A stretch of 64,000 nucleotides of DNA from an uncultured Pseudomonadales bacterium (lineage in GTDB: Bacteria; Pseudomonadota; Gammaproteobacteria; Pseudomonadales; Azotimanducaceae), in assembly GCA_951813515.1 (NCBI GenBank), contig OX638346.1, positions 3,093,617-3,157,616 of the forward strand, given 5' to 3'. Below the pieces are notes generated by a model that saw nothing but the letters and a program-made list of their open reading frames with translations, was not told the DNA's origin and searched no databases. The first letter of the stretch is position 1. Each line of letters opens with the position of its first letter. The position numbers and the translations under genes are program-made. Below, in pieces: positions 18,601-25,978 of this stretch.

Positions 18601-18826
18601 ACCGATTCTCATGACCATCGCCACGGACGTCATCGGACTGCTGCCCATCATGTGGAGCGCAGGTGCGGGTGCGGACGTCATGAAGCGCATCGCGACGCCG
18701 CTGGTGGGTGGCGTCGTGACCTCGGGGATCGTTGTGCTGTGTCTGTATCCGGTGGTGTATTACCTGTGGAAGGCGCGGGAACTGCCGGGGGCGTCGTCGG
18801 GGGGCGGGGATTCGGATGCGGCATGA
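15692..18826 (+). CDS. cusA: Heavy-metal RND efflux pump (CusA/CzcA family, Cu/Ag type)
   Basis: A 1044-residue inner-membrane proton antiporter, ribosome site GAGGGGG. Twelve transmembrane segments in the usual 1+5 twice layout; TM4 carries the proton-relay aspartate in IGTMVDAGIVMVENAH. The three copper-binding methionines of E. coli CusA are all present: M563 (LYMPTTLPG), M613 (APLSMIETT) and M662 (LDMLSTGIKTP), each offset by exactly 10 from M573, M623 and M672. This supports Cu(I)/Ag(I) over the Zn/Co/Cd pumps, which lack them. It is the last gene of the operon; a convergent rhodanese gene ends 13 bp beyond. Confidence 0.94.
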   Translation: MFERIIDWSIENRFLVALATLFVVAAGVYSLSRAPLDAIPDLSDVQVIVYTEYPGQAPRIVEDQVTYPLTTQLLAAPFAKVVRGYSFFGFSFVYVIFEDGTDLYWARSRVLEYLNYVSGKLPPGVTPTLGPDATGVGWAFMYALKSDRHDLGELRSIQDWFLKYALTSVPGVAEVASVGGFVRQYQITVDPNRLRAYGISISKIRSAVQDSNSDVGGRLLEVAEKEFMIRGLGYIENLDDIRKIALGVDARGTPILLRDVATVSIGPEMRRGLAEWNGEGETVGGIVVVRHGAGTLQVIRDVKARLEEVKGGLPEGVEIEVGYDRTALIERTVESLGISLAQQLLIVGLICLIFLFHVRSGLVAVITLPVGILIAFIVMGLQGLNVNIMSLGGIAVAIGTMVDAGIVMVENAHKHLARNGGRRPHWEVIAEAAKEVGPALFFALLVITISFMPVFTLEAQEGRLFKPLAFTKTYAMAAAALLSVTLVPVLVGYWVRGRILPEDRNPISRFLTWIYRPILNSVLRFRALVLGLAVLLLAVTAVPFTRLGSEFMPTLWEGDLLYMPTTLPGISITKAGELLQQTDRIIRTFPEVEQVFGKIGRAETATDPAPLSMIETTIMLKPRSEWRPGMTPEKLTEELNAAIQVPGLTNAWTMPIKTRLDMLSTGIKTPVGIKIAGPDLAELERLGKEIEAVVRDLPGTLGAYAERVMGGNYLDFKVDRDAIARYGLTVRDVQEVIQTAIGGMNITTTVEGLERYPVNLRYSRELRDDLPALRDVLVTTPSGAQIPLGRLTSMEYVVGPPSIKSEGAKPNAWVYVDIHHVDVGTYVDAAREAVAERIVLPEGYTISWSGQYEYMQRAERRLALVIPATLLLIAAIIYISRKSVAETLLVLLGAPFALTGAIWLLYALDYNLSIAVWVGIIALAGLYAETATVLLLYLNVSVRDYRERGLLNDRAGLMEAIKDGTVQRVRPILMTIATDVIGLLPIMWSAGAGADVMKRIATPLVGGVVTSGIVVLCLYPVVYYLWKARELPGASSGGGDSDAA

Positions 18827-18839
18827 TGACCTCGTCGAC

Positions 18840-19454
18840 TCAATCCGCCCAGAACCGCCTGTCGAGCAATTGGCCCCATTCCTCATCGTACGGATGCGCT
18901 TGGTACACGCGCTCCTCGCCGCGATAGAGCGGGCGTCCCTCGTTGGCCCACTGGAACAGGGATCCTTCAAGGTTGAAGACGTTCTCGATGCCCCGCGCCC
19001 GTAGCTTCTCAGCCAGTCGAGAGGAACGGTAGCCGACGGAGCAGTAGACGACGACAGTGCGAACCGGATCACTCGCGTCAAGCACTTCGAGCGCCATGCG
19101 GGTATTGCTGGCCAAAACGGCTCCCGGTAGATGACTGACCTTGAACTCGGTCGATGACCGGGCATCGAGCAGCAAGATGTCTGGCGCAGTGTCGTCTTCT
19201 CGCATGGCGGCAAGTTGCTGCGTCGACATCTGCGGCACTTCTGGGAACGCCTGGCGAACGAGGCGCAGGGTGCGTTCCCAGGCAGGGGTCTGCACATCGG
19301 CACCGTGGGTCTGCGGCGCGCGCGATGAATCTATCGTCGTAGCTGGGTCCGATAGCGCCGGCGATGCCCAAAGGAACAGGATCGCGGCCAGCGCAATAGG
19401 CAGAACTTTTGCTCCCTGGGCGCTGGATGCAGCGGGTGCAAGACTGGGGGCCAT
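18840..19454 (-). CDS. Secreted rhodanese-like domain protein
   Basis: A 204-residue protein with an N-terminal hydrophobic export signal (VLPIALAAILFLWASPALS, about residues 16-34), so the rhodanese fold (about 75-190) lies in the periplasm. The active-site loop CSVGYRSSRLAEKL (about residue 147) has the catalytic cysteine; DARSSTEFKVSHLPGA is the classical N-terminal rhodanese motif. The loop is the six-residue form, fitting sulfurtransferase activity, though the donor is unknown. Convergent with cusA; a link to copper-thiol chemistry is possible but unproven. Confidence 0.85.
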   Translation of the reverse strand: MAPSLAPAASSAQGAKVLPIALAAILFLWASPALSDPATTIDSSRAPQTHGADVQTPAWERTLRLVRQAFPEVPQMSTQQLAAMREDDTAPDILLLDARSSTEFKVSHLPGAVLASNTRMALEVLDASDPVRTVVVYCSVGYRSSRLAEKLRARGIENVFNLEGSLFQWANEGRPLYRGEERVYQAHPYDEEWGQLLDRRFWAD

Positions 19455-19562
19455 TGGTAGCGCGCCTCGTTTCAGTCCCTATGCGAAAGAACATAGCACG
19501 GACGTCTGTGCGGAGGCCGGAACACAAGGATGATCGTGCTCACACCCTCCCCGGGATGGTCC

Positions 19563-21527
19563 TCAGGTAATTCGGGTTCGTTTCAGGATTCTCTCCAGCC
19601 ACCTGCTGTTTCGACCCCAGTCTTCGCGATAGTGCAGCATGTCGATGATCTCCCGTTCGGAACGGGTCTTGAACACTGAGGGTCTGCGGCGCCGCGTCGG
19701 CAGCGGGCAATCTACGGCGTCGGGGCCCGGCAGCGGGGTTTCTGCGGAAACATCCTTGGGAACTTCCTCGAACTGCGGGTTCAGCGTCGGCTTGATCACT
19801 TCGCCGTCGCGGCTGACAAAGACGATGTCGTCGTCTTCGATCGTGATGTGGAAAGCGCCGTGGTGCAGCATCCGGTGATGCGCGCCGCACAGCAGCACGA
19901 GGTTCTCAAGGCAGGTTTCCCCGCCGTCGATCCAGTGCCGGACATGGTGCGCCTCGACATAGCGCTGGTGCGCGCAGCCCGGGAAGCGGCAGCGGTTGTG
20001 GTCGCGCAGCTTCAGTGCCCGCAGCAGCCGGGCCGGCACGATCCGCCGCCGGCGCTCGTAGTTGAGCAAATTGCCCCGCGCGTCCTCGATGAACTCGGTC
20101 AGGTCGGCGTCGCAGGCGATCTGGCGGGCGTCCTCCTCGTCGATGCCCCAGTCCGGCTCGACGTGGTAGCGCGCGCCGCCCGCCGACTGCTGCGCGGCCA
20201 GCTCGTTGCGGTCGATGGTCAGCACCACCTCGTAGCGCCGGCCTGTGCGCCGCCGCTTCCAGTGCCCCGCGGGGCTCGCCAGGCAGTGCTCGGCCATGTC
20301 CACCAGCGCGTCGGCGAAGCGCTGTTCCCTGCTCGATAGCTCGAATGTCAGCCAGTCCGGAAGATCGTCCGTTTCCGCGGAAACTTCTCCGGCGCCATCC
20401 ACGTCAGTCACATCCGCACTGGCAATCTGCGTGGAGACCACTTTGCCGCTGTCCCCGCCAACGTGATCCTCCGACGTTTCCGCGGAAACACCTTCGGGAA
20501 CATCCGTATCGGTGACAGCTGCACTTGCAGCCCGCGTGGAGACCACCGCGCCGCCGTTCCCATTGGCGTGATGCTCCGGAGTTTCCGCAGAAACATCGGC
20601 CGCCGCCCATTCGGCGTGCGCAGGTATCCCATTCCCGTCAGTCGCGCCAGCGCCTTCCGCCGCCGATCGCGATGTCGCGGCAGCAGCGCCGAGACCATTC
20701 CCGACCACGAACGACTCGGCTGTCGCAACATGGTCTCCGGCGGCATGCATCCGCGCCCCGTCGGATCCCCCGCTCGCGACCTCCGCGCCGCCGACCTCTT
20801 CCACATCTTCGTCCGCCGCGAGTTCGGCGATCCCCCCGGGATAGGTGGCCCCCAGCAGGGACGCGCAGCGCGCCTCGCTCTCGTCCTTCCTGCCGTCGAT
20901 GACCTGCCGCAGCGCCTCGATCACGAGCGCGCCTCGCTCCGCCGGCACCGCCGCGGTCATGATCAGCATGCCGTCCTCGTAGTACCAGCTCAGGCCCCGC
21001 CGCTGCTCGCTGCTGTCGCGCCCACGTGCGCTTCCCCCGACCCGCTCGTAGGTCCGGACCAGGCTCTCGAGCTGCGCCGCGCTGCTTCCCTCGGCGATCG
21101 CCAGCAGCATCGCCTCGGTGTGCGGCGTCGCCACCCGGGTGATTGCCCGCACCTTGGAATAGCTGATCGCGCCGTCCCGGAACGCGGCGTCGATGCGCGG
21201 AAGCTTCGCGAGCGCCCGGCCGATGCGGATGCGCTCCCGCGAGGCGCAGGGCCCCAGGCCGCAGCGGTGGTCGAGCCAGTTGCCGAGATTGCAGTAGCCG
21301 CCCTCGCGCCAGCCCCGGGTGCGGTCCATGGCGGCGATGAGCTTGACGAAGCGCCAGTCGGCGAGGTTGATGTGGGCCGCCATGCGGGTGACGGCGCGGC
21401 GCAGCTCGGCGGGATCGTCGGGGATGAAGTCGAGGTGGTCGGAATCTGTTTCGGAGATGAGGGGATCGGCGGCGGGTTCGGGGGCGAAGTCGAGATGTCG
21501 GACGACTTCTTCGGTCGGGACGGACAT
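19563..21527 (-). CDS. DUF222 / HNH endonuclease domain protein (13E12-repeat family) with repeat linker
   Basis: A 654-residue protein. The N-terminal DUF222 region covers about residues 30-240 (LIAAMDRTRGWREGGYCNLG; KLPRIDAAFRDGAISYSKVR). Residues about 240-395 form a low-complexity Ala/Gly/Asp/Glu linker containing 35-residue repeats that each begin VSAET. The C-terminal HNH nuclease motif (CRFPGCAHQRYVEAHHVRHW, then CLENLVLLCGAHHRMLHHGAFHI) lies at about 515-565 with its Cys pairs intact. Family members are long and multicopy; their biological role is not established. It starts at ATG 21527 just below an AT-rich region. Domestication or mobility-linked origins are both possible. Confidence 0.87.
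   Translation of the reverse strand: MSVPTEEVVRHLDFAPEPAADPLISETDSDHLDFIPDDPAELRRAVTRMAAHINLADWRFVKLIAAMDRTRGWREGGYCNLGNWLDHRCGLGPCASRERIRIGRALAKLPRIDAAFRDGAISYSKVRAITRVATPHTEAMLLAIAEGSSAAQLESLVRTYERVGGSARGRDSSEQRRGLSWYYEDGMLIMTAAVPAERGALVIEALRQVIDGRKDESEARCASLLGATYPGGIAELAADEDVEEVGGAEVASGGSDGARMHAAGDHVATAESFVVGNGLGAAAATSRSAAEGAGATDGNGIPAHAEWAAADVSAETPEHHANGNGGAVVSTRAASAAVTDTDVPEGVSAETSEDHVGGDSGKVVSTQIASADVTDVDGAGEVSAETDDLPDWLTFELSSREQRFADALVDMAEHCLASPAGHWKRRRTGRRYEVVLTIDRNELAAQQSAGGARYHVEPDWGIDEEDARQIACDADLTEFIEDARGNLLNYERRRRIVPARLLRALKLRDHNRCRFPGCAHQRYVEAHHVRHWIDGGETCLENLVLLCGAHHRMLHHGAFHITIEDDDIVFVSRDGEVIKPTLNPQFEEVPKDVSAETPLPGPDAVDCPLPTRRRRPSVFKTRSEREIIDMLHYREDWGRNSRWLERILKRTRIT
20371..20594 (-). 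repeat. 105-bp in-frame tandem repeats with palindromic boundaries inside the HNH gene
   Basis: The 14-bp palindrome GTTTCCGCGGAAAC occurs at 20371-20384 and 20476-20489, with a one-base variant (GTTTCCGCAGAAAC) at 20581-20594: spacing exactly 105 bp twice. The DNA between is diverged but clearly related (for example GCGTGGAGACCAC in both units). Each palindrome encodes V-S-A-E-T on the minus strand. A fourth variant copy, also encoding VSAET, is at 19738-19751 near the 3' end of the gene. Confidence 0.85.
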
Positions 21528-21892
21528 GCTTGGAGGCCTTGGTGCGGAGGGCGATTGAGACTGTATATATTACTAGCATATGGACTATTTATCATTGTTT
21601 TTATTGGGTAAATAAATACACTTTGCATTCGCGAATGGCGAGCGCGGATACATGGAGGGGACTTCCCTGCAAGGTGTCGTGTCCCGTGATAGGACACCAG
21701 AGAGGAAAAGTCCTGCCAAGCAAAAAACGTGCGTAGCTCCGACCGAGTTGCGTTGGCGGTTGGCCGTGGCATGACGGGCTGCGGAGGCACTTTCTGAGGC
21801 GGGCTCGGGAGATTGCGCGTGGCGTATTTCCACGCCGAATCGGATCGGAAAATTGCGATTGGACGACAATAAACTTTCAAATGGACGGATAG
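21528..21892. other. AT-rich intergenic region between HNH gene and DUF4143 remnant
   Basis: No convincing gene. The part at 21545-21630 is notably AT-rich (TGTATATATTACTAG) and probably carries the promoter of the HNH gene on the minus strand. At 21852-21909 the motif (T)TGCRATTGGACG / TCAAATGGACGG / TGCAAATGGACG recurs three times, and AACTTTC (21872-21878) is mirrored by GAAAGTT (21892-21898). The last motif copy abuts the broken DUF4143 frame. Confidence 0.5.
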
Positions 21893-22591
21893 AAAGTTGC
21901 AAATGGACGATGGCTGAACTACGTCGACGCATTGGTGCAGCGAGACGTGCGCGACCTTTCCCGGATTCGCGCCCTTGATTTGCTGCCGCTCCTCCTTGCG
22001 CTCGCCGCGAGTCAGTCCACGCGGTTGCTGAACATTTCGGAGCTGGCGTCCCCTTTCCAGGTCAGCAGACCCACTATCAAGGAATATGTCGGACTACTCG
22101 AACGAATATTCCTGCTGGAGAGACTTCCGCCGTGGCACAGCAATCGCCTGAGTCGTCTGGTCAAGACGCCGAAGGTTCATATGGGGGATACCGGTCTCGC
22201 CTGCGTTCTGCTCGGCGTGGATTCGACAGCGCTCGCGAGCGACCGAGAACTGCTGGGGCAACTCGTAGAGACATTCGCGTATCAGGAGTTGCGCCGGCAA
22301 GCGAGTTGGCTCGAGACGCCTTGTGAGTTCTTTCACTACCGGGACAAGGACAAGGTCGAGGTGGATATCGTCGTCGAGCGCGGGATGTCCATCGCCGGCG
22401 CGGAAGTCAAGGCGGGGGCGACGGTGGAGGACGCGGATTTCCGTGGCCTGCGCAAATTGGCGAAGGCTGCGGGCCACCGCTTTGCGGGCGGTGCCGTGCT
22501 GTACGATGGGGAAACCTGCGTAGGCTTTGGCGAACGTCTCCACGCCGTGCCGTTGCGTTTGCTCTGGGAAACGCAGCGGCAGCGTGAGTGA
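21893..22591 (+). pseudogene. DUF4143 ATPase remnant, N-terminal ATPase domain missing
   Basis: The frame opens after a TAG at 21890-21892 and reads KVANGRW, then LNYVDALVQRDVRDLSRI, which is the start of the DUF4143 domain. The full domain follows (LASPFQVSRPTIKEYVGLLE, a winged-helix; then KTPKVHMGDTGLACVLLG and the nuclease-like VEVDIVVERG ... AGAEVKAG). Full-length relatives have about 170 more residues with a Walker-type AAA domain before this point; nothing like it is present upstream. No proper start codon with a ribosome site is visible. I therefore read it as a 5'-truncated gene, although the retained domain is intact and could be expressed from TTG 21932. Confidence 0.75.
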
Positions 22592-22597
22592 GGTCGT

Positions 22598-24064
22598 TTA
22601 CCCGGGCAACGTCACCAGCGGCGTCGGCACCTGGAATCCGCCCAGTTCGTCCGCCATCAATCGCGCGAACTCAATGGTCCGTCGATCACGATACGCCGCA
22701 CTGACCGCCTGGACCCCGATGGGCAACCCCCCTCGCGAGAGGCCCGTTGGAAACACCGTGCTCGGCAGGTACGCGTTCGAGGCGAGCCCCGCCCAGAATA
22801 GCTGTTCGAAATAGTCCCGTTGCGTTCCGTCGACATCGATGGTCCGCTGACCAAATGGCCGGTGGTCGTGGGGGAATGCGGGCGTCGACATCTGCGGGCA
22901 CAGAAGGACATCCCATTCGTCGAAGAAGTCGTCCCAGGCGAAACGCAGGTGTTCGCGCTTGAAGTTGTAGCGCAGCCACTCGCGGTGGCTCAACACCATG
23001 CCGCGGGCGCTCACCGCACGGGGTGAGTTGTCGTTGGGATCGAGTTCGGCCGCCCGCGCCTCGTTTCGCGCGTATTCGTCCTTCGGTTGTGCCGAGGACA
23101 TCACGGAGTTCAGAAGACTGGCGTACGTATCGTGGGCGCGTCTTAGGTCGAAAGACGGACGCGCCGTGTCGGAAACCTTCGCGCCAAGACGCGCGAGGGT
23201 TTCCCCGACGGACACCACGCGGTCGGCGATCTCGGTCGATACGGGGGACAACTCGTCGTCTGGCCACAGGGCCACACGAAGGTCGCCGAGCCGGCTGAAC
23301 TCAGGCGGCGGCAGTTCCAGGCGCCAGCCCCGCCGCTCTCGACCAGGTGCGCCCGCCATCGTATCGAGTGCAACTGCCAAGTCCTCCGCGCTGCGTGCCA
23401 GGGGGCCGCAGACGCTGAGATCCGCATCGGGCGTATGTTCCAGCAACTCGTGGCCGGCCATGGGCACGATGCCCCACGTCGGTTTGTGGCCGTATACGCC
23501 GCAGAAGTGCGCCGGGTTGCGGATCGAGCCGCCGATGTCGGATCCCGCTTCCAGGGCGCAGAACCCTGCCGCCAATGCCGCGGCGCTGCCGCCGGAGGAG
23601 CCGCCGGGGATGCGGTTCGTGTCCCAGGGATTGCCGGTGGTGCCGTAAAGCGGGTTGTAGGTCTGGAAGTCCGCGAGATTTGCCGGGACGTTGGTCTTGC
23701 CGAGGAAAACCGCACCGGCGGCGCGAAAACGGCTGACCGCGATACCGTCGGCCCGGCCGATGTTGTCGCGAAACGCCTCGAGACCCCACGTCGTCGGCGT
23801 GTCCTGCATGACGTAGGACTCCTTGATCGTCATCGGGACGCCGTGGAGGGGGCCGAGTTCGACCCCGCGCGCGACTGCCGCATCGGCGCGATCCGCGTCG
23901 TCGCGGGCGCGCTCGAAAGTTCGAACCGGCACGGCGTTGATCCCCTGGCCGTCGAGCCTCTCGATGCGCTCGATATAGTTCGCCGTCAGCTCCGCCGAGC
24001 TGATCTCCCTGTTCTTGATCATGGCGGCGAGCTTAAGCGCCGACTTGAACGCGAGGTCGGACAT
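22598..24064 (-). CDS. Amidase signature family protein
   Basis: A 488-residue amidase-signature hydrolase with ribosome site GGAGGAAAC before ATG 24064. The Ser-cisSer-Lys triad is visible: Lys in PMTIKESYV (about residue 80), the cis-Ser in GGSSGGSAAALAAG (about 155) and the nucleophile in GSDIGGSIRNPA (about 178). Family members cleave amide bonds in a wide range of small molecules (GatA, fatty-acid amides, 6-aminohexanoate oligomers); there are no GatB/C genes here, so a catabolic role is more likely. It is transcribed divergently from the TauD-like gene with a 162-bp shared promoter region. Confidence 0.91.
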   Translation of the reverse strand: MSDLAFKSALKLAAMIKNREISSAELTANYIERIERLDGQGINAVPVRTFERARDDADRADAAVARGVELGPLHGVPMTIKESYVMQDTPTTWGLEAFRDNIGRADGIAVSRFRAAGAVFLGKTNVPANLADFQTYNPLYGTTGNPWDTNRIPGGSSGGSAAALAAGFCALEAGSDIGGSIRNPAHFCGVYGHKPTWGIVPMAGHELLEHTPDADLSVCGPLARSAEDLAVALDTMAGAPGRERRGWRLELPPPEFSRLGDLRVALWPDDELSPVSTEIADRVVSVGETLARLGAKVSDTARPSFDLRRAHDTYASLLNSVMSSAQPKDEYARNEARAAELDPNDNSPRAVSARGMVLSHREWLRYNFKREHLRFAWDDFFDEWDVLLCPQMSTPAFPHDHRPFGQRTIDVDGTQRDYFEQLFWAGLASNAYLPSTVFPTGLSRGGLPIGVQAVSAAYRDRRTIEFARLMADELGGFQVPTPLVTLPG

Positions 24065-24226
24065 GTTTCCTCCAATGGCGGGTCAGCCGATGCGGCGAGC
24101 GCTAGCGTCCATGGAAAGAGATGGAGGGTCAAGCTGGGTGGAGCGCGGCCAGCCATGACCCACCCCCATTTGCAGCCGCTGTAGTATCTTTGTCCTGATA
24201 GTTGATCGGCCGGAGGAGAGGGCGAA

Positions 24227-25201
24227 ATGCAGATCACCCCCATAGAAGACAAGACATTCGGCGCCGTTGTTACCGACGTCTCGTTGGAGAACCTGACGGA
24301 TGCCGAGTTTCCCGATATCAGGTCCGCTTTCAATCAATACGGTTTCCTGGTGTTCCCGGGACAGTTCCTGTCCGTGGAAGGAAACACGGCGTTTGCGGAG
24401 CGCTTCGGCAAGCTGCATTACGATGCGCACCCGATGGCCAACAAGGAACGGAAGGAGGACGGCAGCTACGGCGACACGGTTCCGTACCAATCACAGCGCA
24501 TGCGCGGCGTCTTTGGCAACCAGAACTGGCATACGGACTCATCCTATATGCCGATCAGCAGCAAGTGCGGAATCCTGTCTGCGGTCACCGTGCCCGAATG
24601 GGGCGGAGAGACGGAGTTCGCGGACATGCGCGCGGGTTACGCCGCCCTGGACCAGGCGACGAAGGATCGCATCGAGAACTTGTATGCCTATCACTCGACC
24701 AAGCAATCCGCGGCCCGCGATCTGGGCGACTTGCCGCCGGAGGACGGGAAGAGCATCTTCCACGACGAAGCGTACCTGCGTCCGATCGTCAAGGTGCATC
24801 CGGAGACAGGCATCAAGAACCTGTTCATCGGTCGTCATGCCTTCGGCGTACAGGGCCTGTCCCGCGAAGAGAGCATAGAACTCCTGACGTCCCTGCGGGA
24901 CTTCGTCGTCTCCGACCCGTCCCGCGTATACAGCCACCGGTGGCAGCCGGGCGATACGGTGATCTGGGACAATCGCTCCCTGCTGCATCGCGCCAGGCCC
25001 TACGACTACTCGCAACTGCGGGAGTTCATCGCGGTTCGCGTTGCAGGCGACCCGGAGACAGAGTTCGCCTACGAGCCGACCGACCCCCGGGCACAAGCCG
25101 GTCGGGATACGCTTGAAGCCGAAATGGTCTTTTTGCGCGAGGAGGCAAAGAACAAGCGATACAAGGGGACGTCGGCGCCCGAGGCCCGTCCGACGGCATA
25201 G
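24227..25201 (+). CDS. TauD/TfdA family Fe(II)/2-oxoglutarate dioxygenase
   Basis: A 324-residue oxygenase with GGAGGAGAG before ATG 24227. The iron ligands are H and D in NWHTDSSY (about residues 103-110) and the distal His in DNRSLLHRARPYDY (about 252), followed by the 2-oxoglutarate-binding arginine region (LREFIAVRVAGD). This is the TauD group that hydroxylates a carbon next to a leaving group such as sulfonate or an aryloxyacetate ether. First gene of an apparent three-gene plus-strand cluster: 25 bp to the glutaredoxin-DinB gene and then 23 bp to a nitronate monooxygenase. The substrate is unknown. Confidence 0.9.
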   Translation: MQITPIEDKTFGAVVTDVSLENLTDAEFPDIRSAFNQYGFLVFPGQFLSVEGNTAFAERFGKLHYDAHPMANKERKEDGSYGDTVPYQSQRMRGVFGNQNWHTDSSYMPISSKCGILSAVTVPEWGGETEFADMRAGYAALDQATKDRIENLYAYHSTKQSAARDLGDLPPEDGKSIFHDEAYLRPIVKVHPETGIKNLFIGRHAFGVQGLSREESIELLTSLRDFVVSDPSRVYSHRWQPGDTVIWDNRSLLHRARPYDYSQLREFIAVRVAGDPETEFAYEPTDPRAQAGRDTLEAEMVFLREEAKNKRYKGTSAPEARPTA

Positions 25202-25226
25202 CGTTTTTCAACGGATCGCAGTTCAA

Positions 25227-25955
25227 ATGACCCCCATTGAAGTGTATTGGCAGCCCGGCTGAACCGGCTGCCTCAAGCTCAAGGAGTTCCTGTCGGCCCG
25301 TGCGGTCGACTTCGTATCCAGGGACATCGCCAACGATGAGGAGGCGAGGGCGGCGTTCGACGCGCTGGATGCCGACGGTGTGCCGATCGTCGCCAGCGGC
25401 GACCGCTTCGTTGCCGGGATCGACTTGGGCCTCGTCTCGGAGTTCTTGCAGATTCCCTACGATCCCGAACCCGCGCTGCCGGTCGAAGAACTCAAGGACC
25501 GGCTCGCCCACATCCTCGCTACCGCAACGCGCCTGACTGGCCAGATTCCATCCGAGAACCTTGCGGACAAGCTTCCCAACCGAGATCGAACGCTGCTATC
25601 GCTCGCCAACCACATCGTCCAGATCGCTGTTGGATTCGTGGACATGGCGGCGGGAAGGCAGGGAACGGTACGTGCGGGGAGAGGGACTGACCTTGACCGG
25701 GATGCCTTGGCGGAGCGTTCACGCACCCTGGCAGACGAAGTTGCCGGGCTAGTCCTGGATCCTTCCCGCCGGGTGAGCACCTACCAGGGGCTGTTCACCA
25801 TGCATGGAGCCCTGGAGCGCTGCGCCTGGCATACAGCCCAGCACACGCGTCAGTTGGCCATGGTGCTCGAGGGCTTAGGTATCGAGCCGGATGCGCCCCT
25901 CGGAGCCGAGGATCTCGCGGGCCTTCCCGTGCCTGATAAGGTCTGGGACGACTAA
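25227..25955 (+). CDS. Glutaredoxin-DinB fusion with in-frame TGA at the redox motif: candidate selenoprotein
   Basis: Reading from ATG 25227 gives MTPIEVYWQPG, then TGA at 25260-25262 (codon 12), then TGCLKLKEFLSARAV and 230 more open codons in the same frame to TAA at 25953. The first 75 residues are a glutaredoxin fold with the cis-proline in DGVPIVASG; relatives carry CxxC where this reads (TGA)-T-G-C, so the TGA sits exactly at the attacking cysteine. Residues about 85-225 form a DinB-like four-helix bundle with candidate metal ligands (LANHIVQIAV and WHTAQHTRQL). Alternatives are a nonsense mutation of TGC/TGT, a sequencing error, or an internal GTG start at 25380 lacking the redox motif. 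No sel genes are in the window. The ribosome site is weak. Confidence 0.7.
25264..25296 (+). promoter_or_regulatory. Possible bacterial SECIS-like stem-loop after the TGA
   Basis: Just downstream of the TGA, CCGGC (25264-25268) can pair with GUCGG (25292-25296), and inside it AGCUC (25276-25280) can pair with GAGUU (25284-25288), leaving an AAG loop that begins 19 nt after the TGA. Position resembles bacterial SECIS elements, but the loop is only three bases and two pairs are G-U. Hand-folded, unverified. Confidence 0.3.
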
Positions 25956-25978
25956 CCCGACCAGGTCGGAGGCGGACC

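Noticed and set aside
21585..21932. A minus-strand frame of 115 codons in the AT-rich spacer
   Set aside because: Residue composition is random-looking, no homology is recognisable, and it covers the repeated TGGACG motifs of a scarred region.
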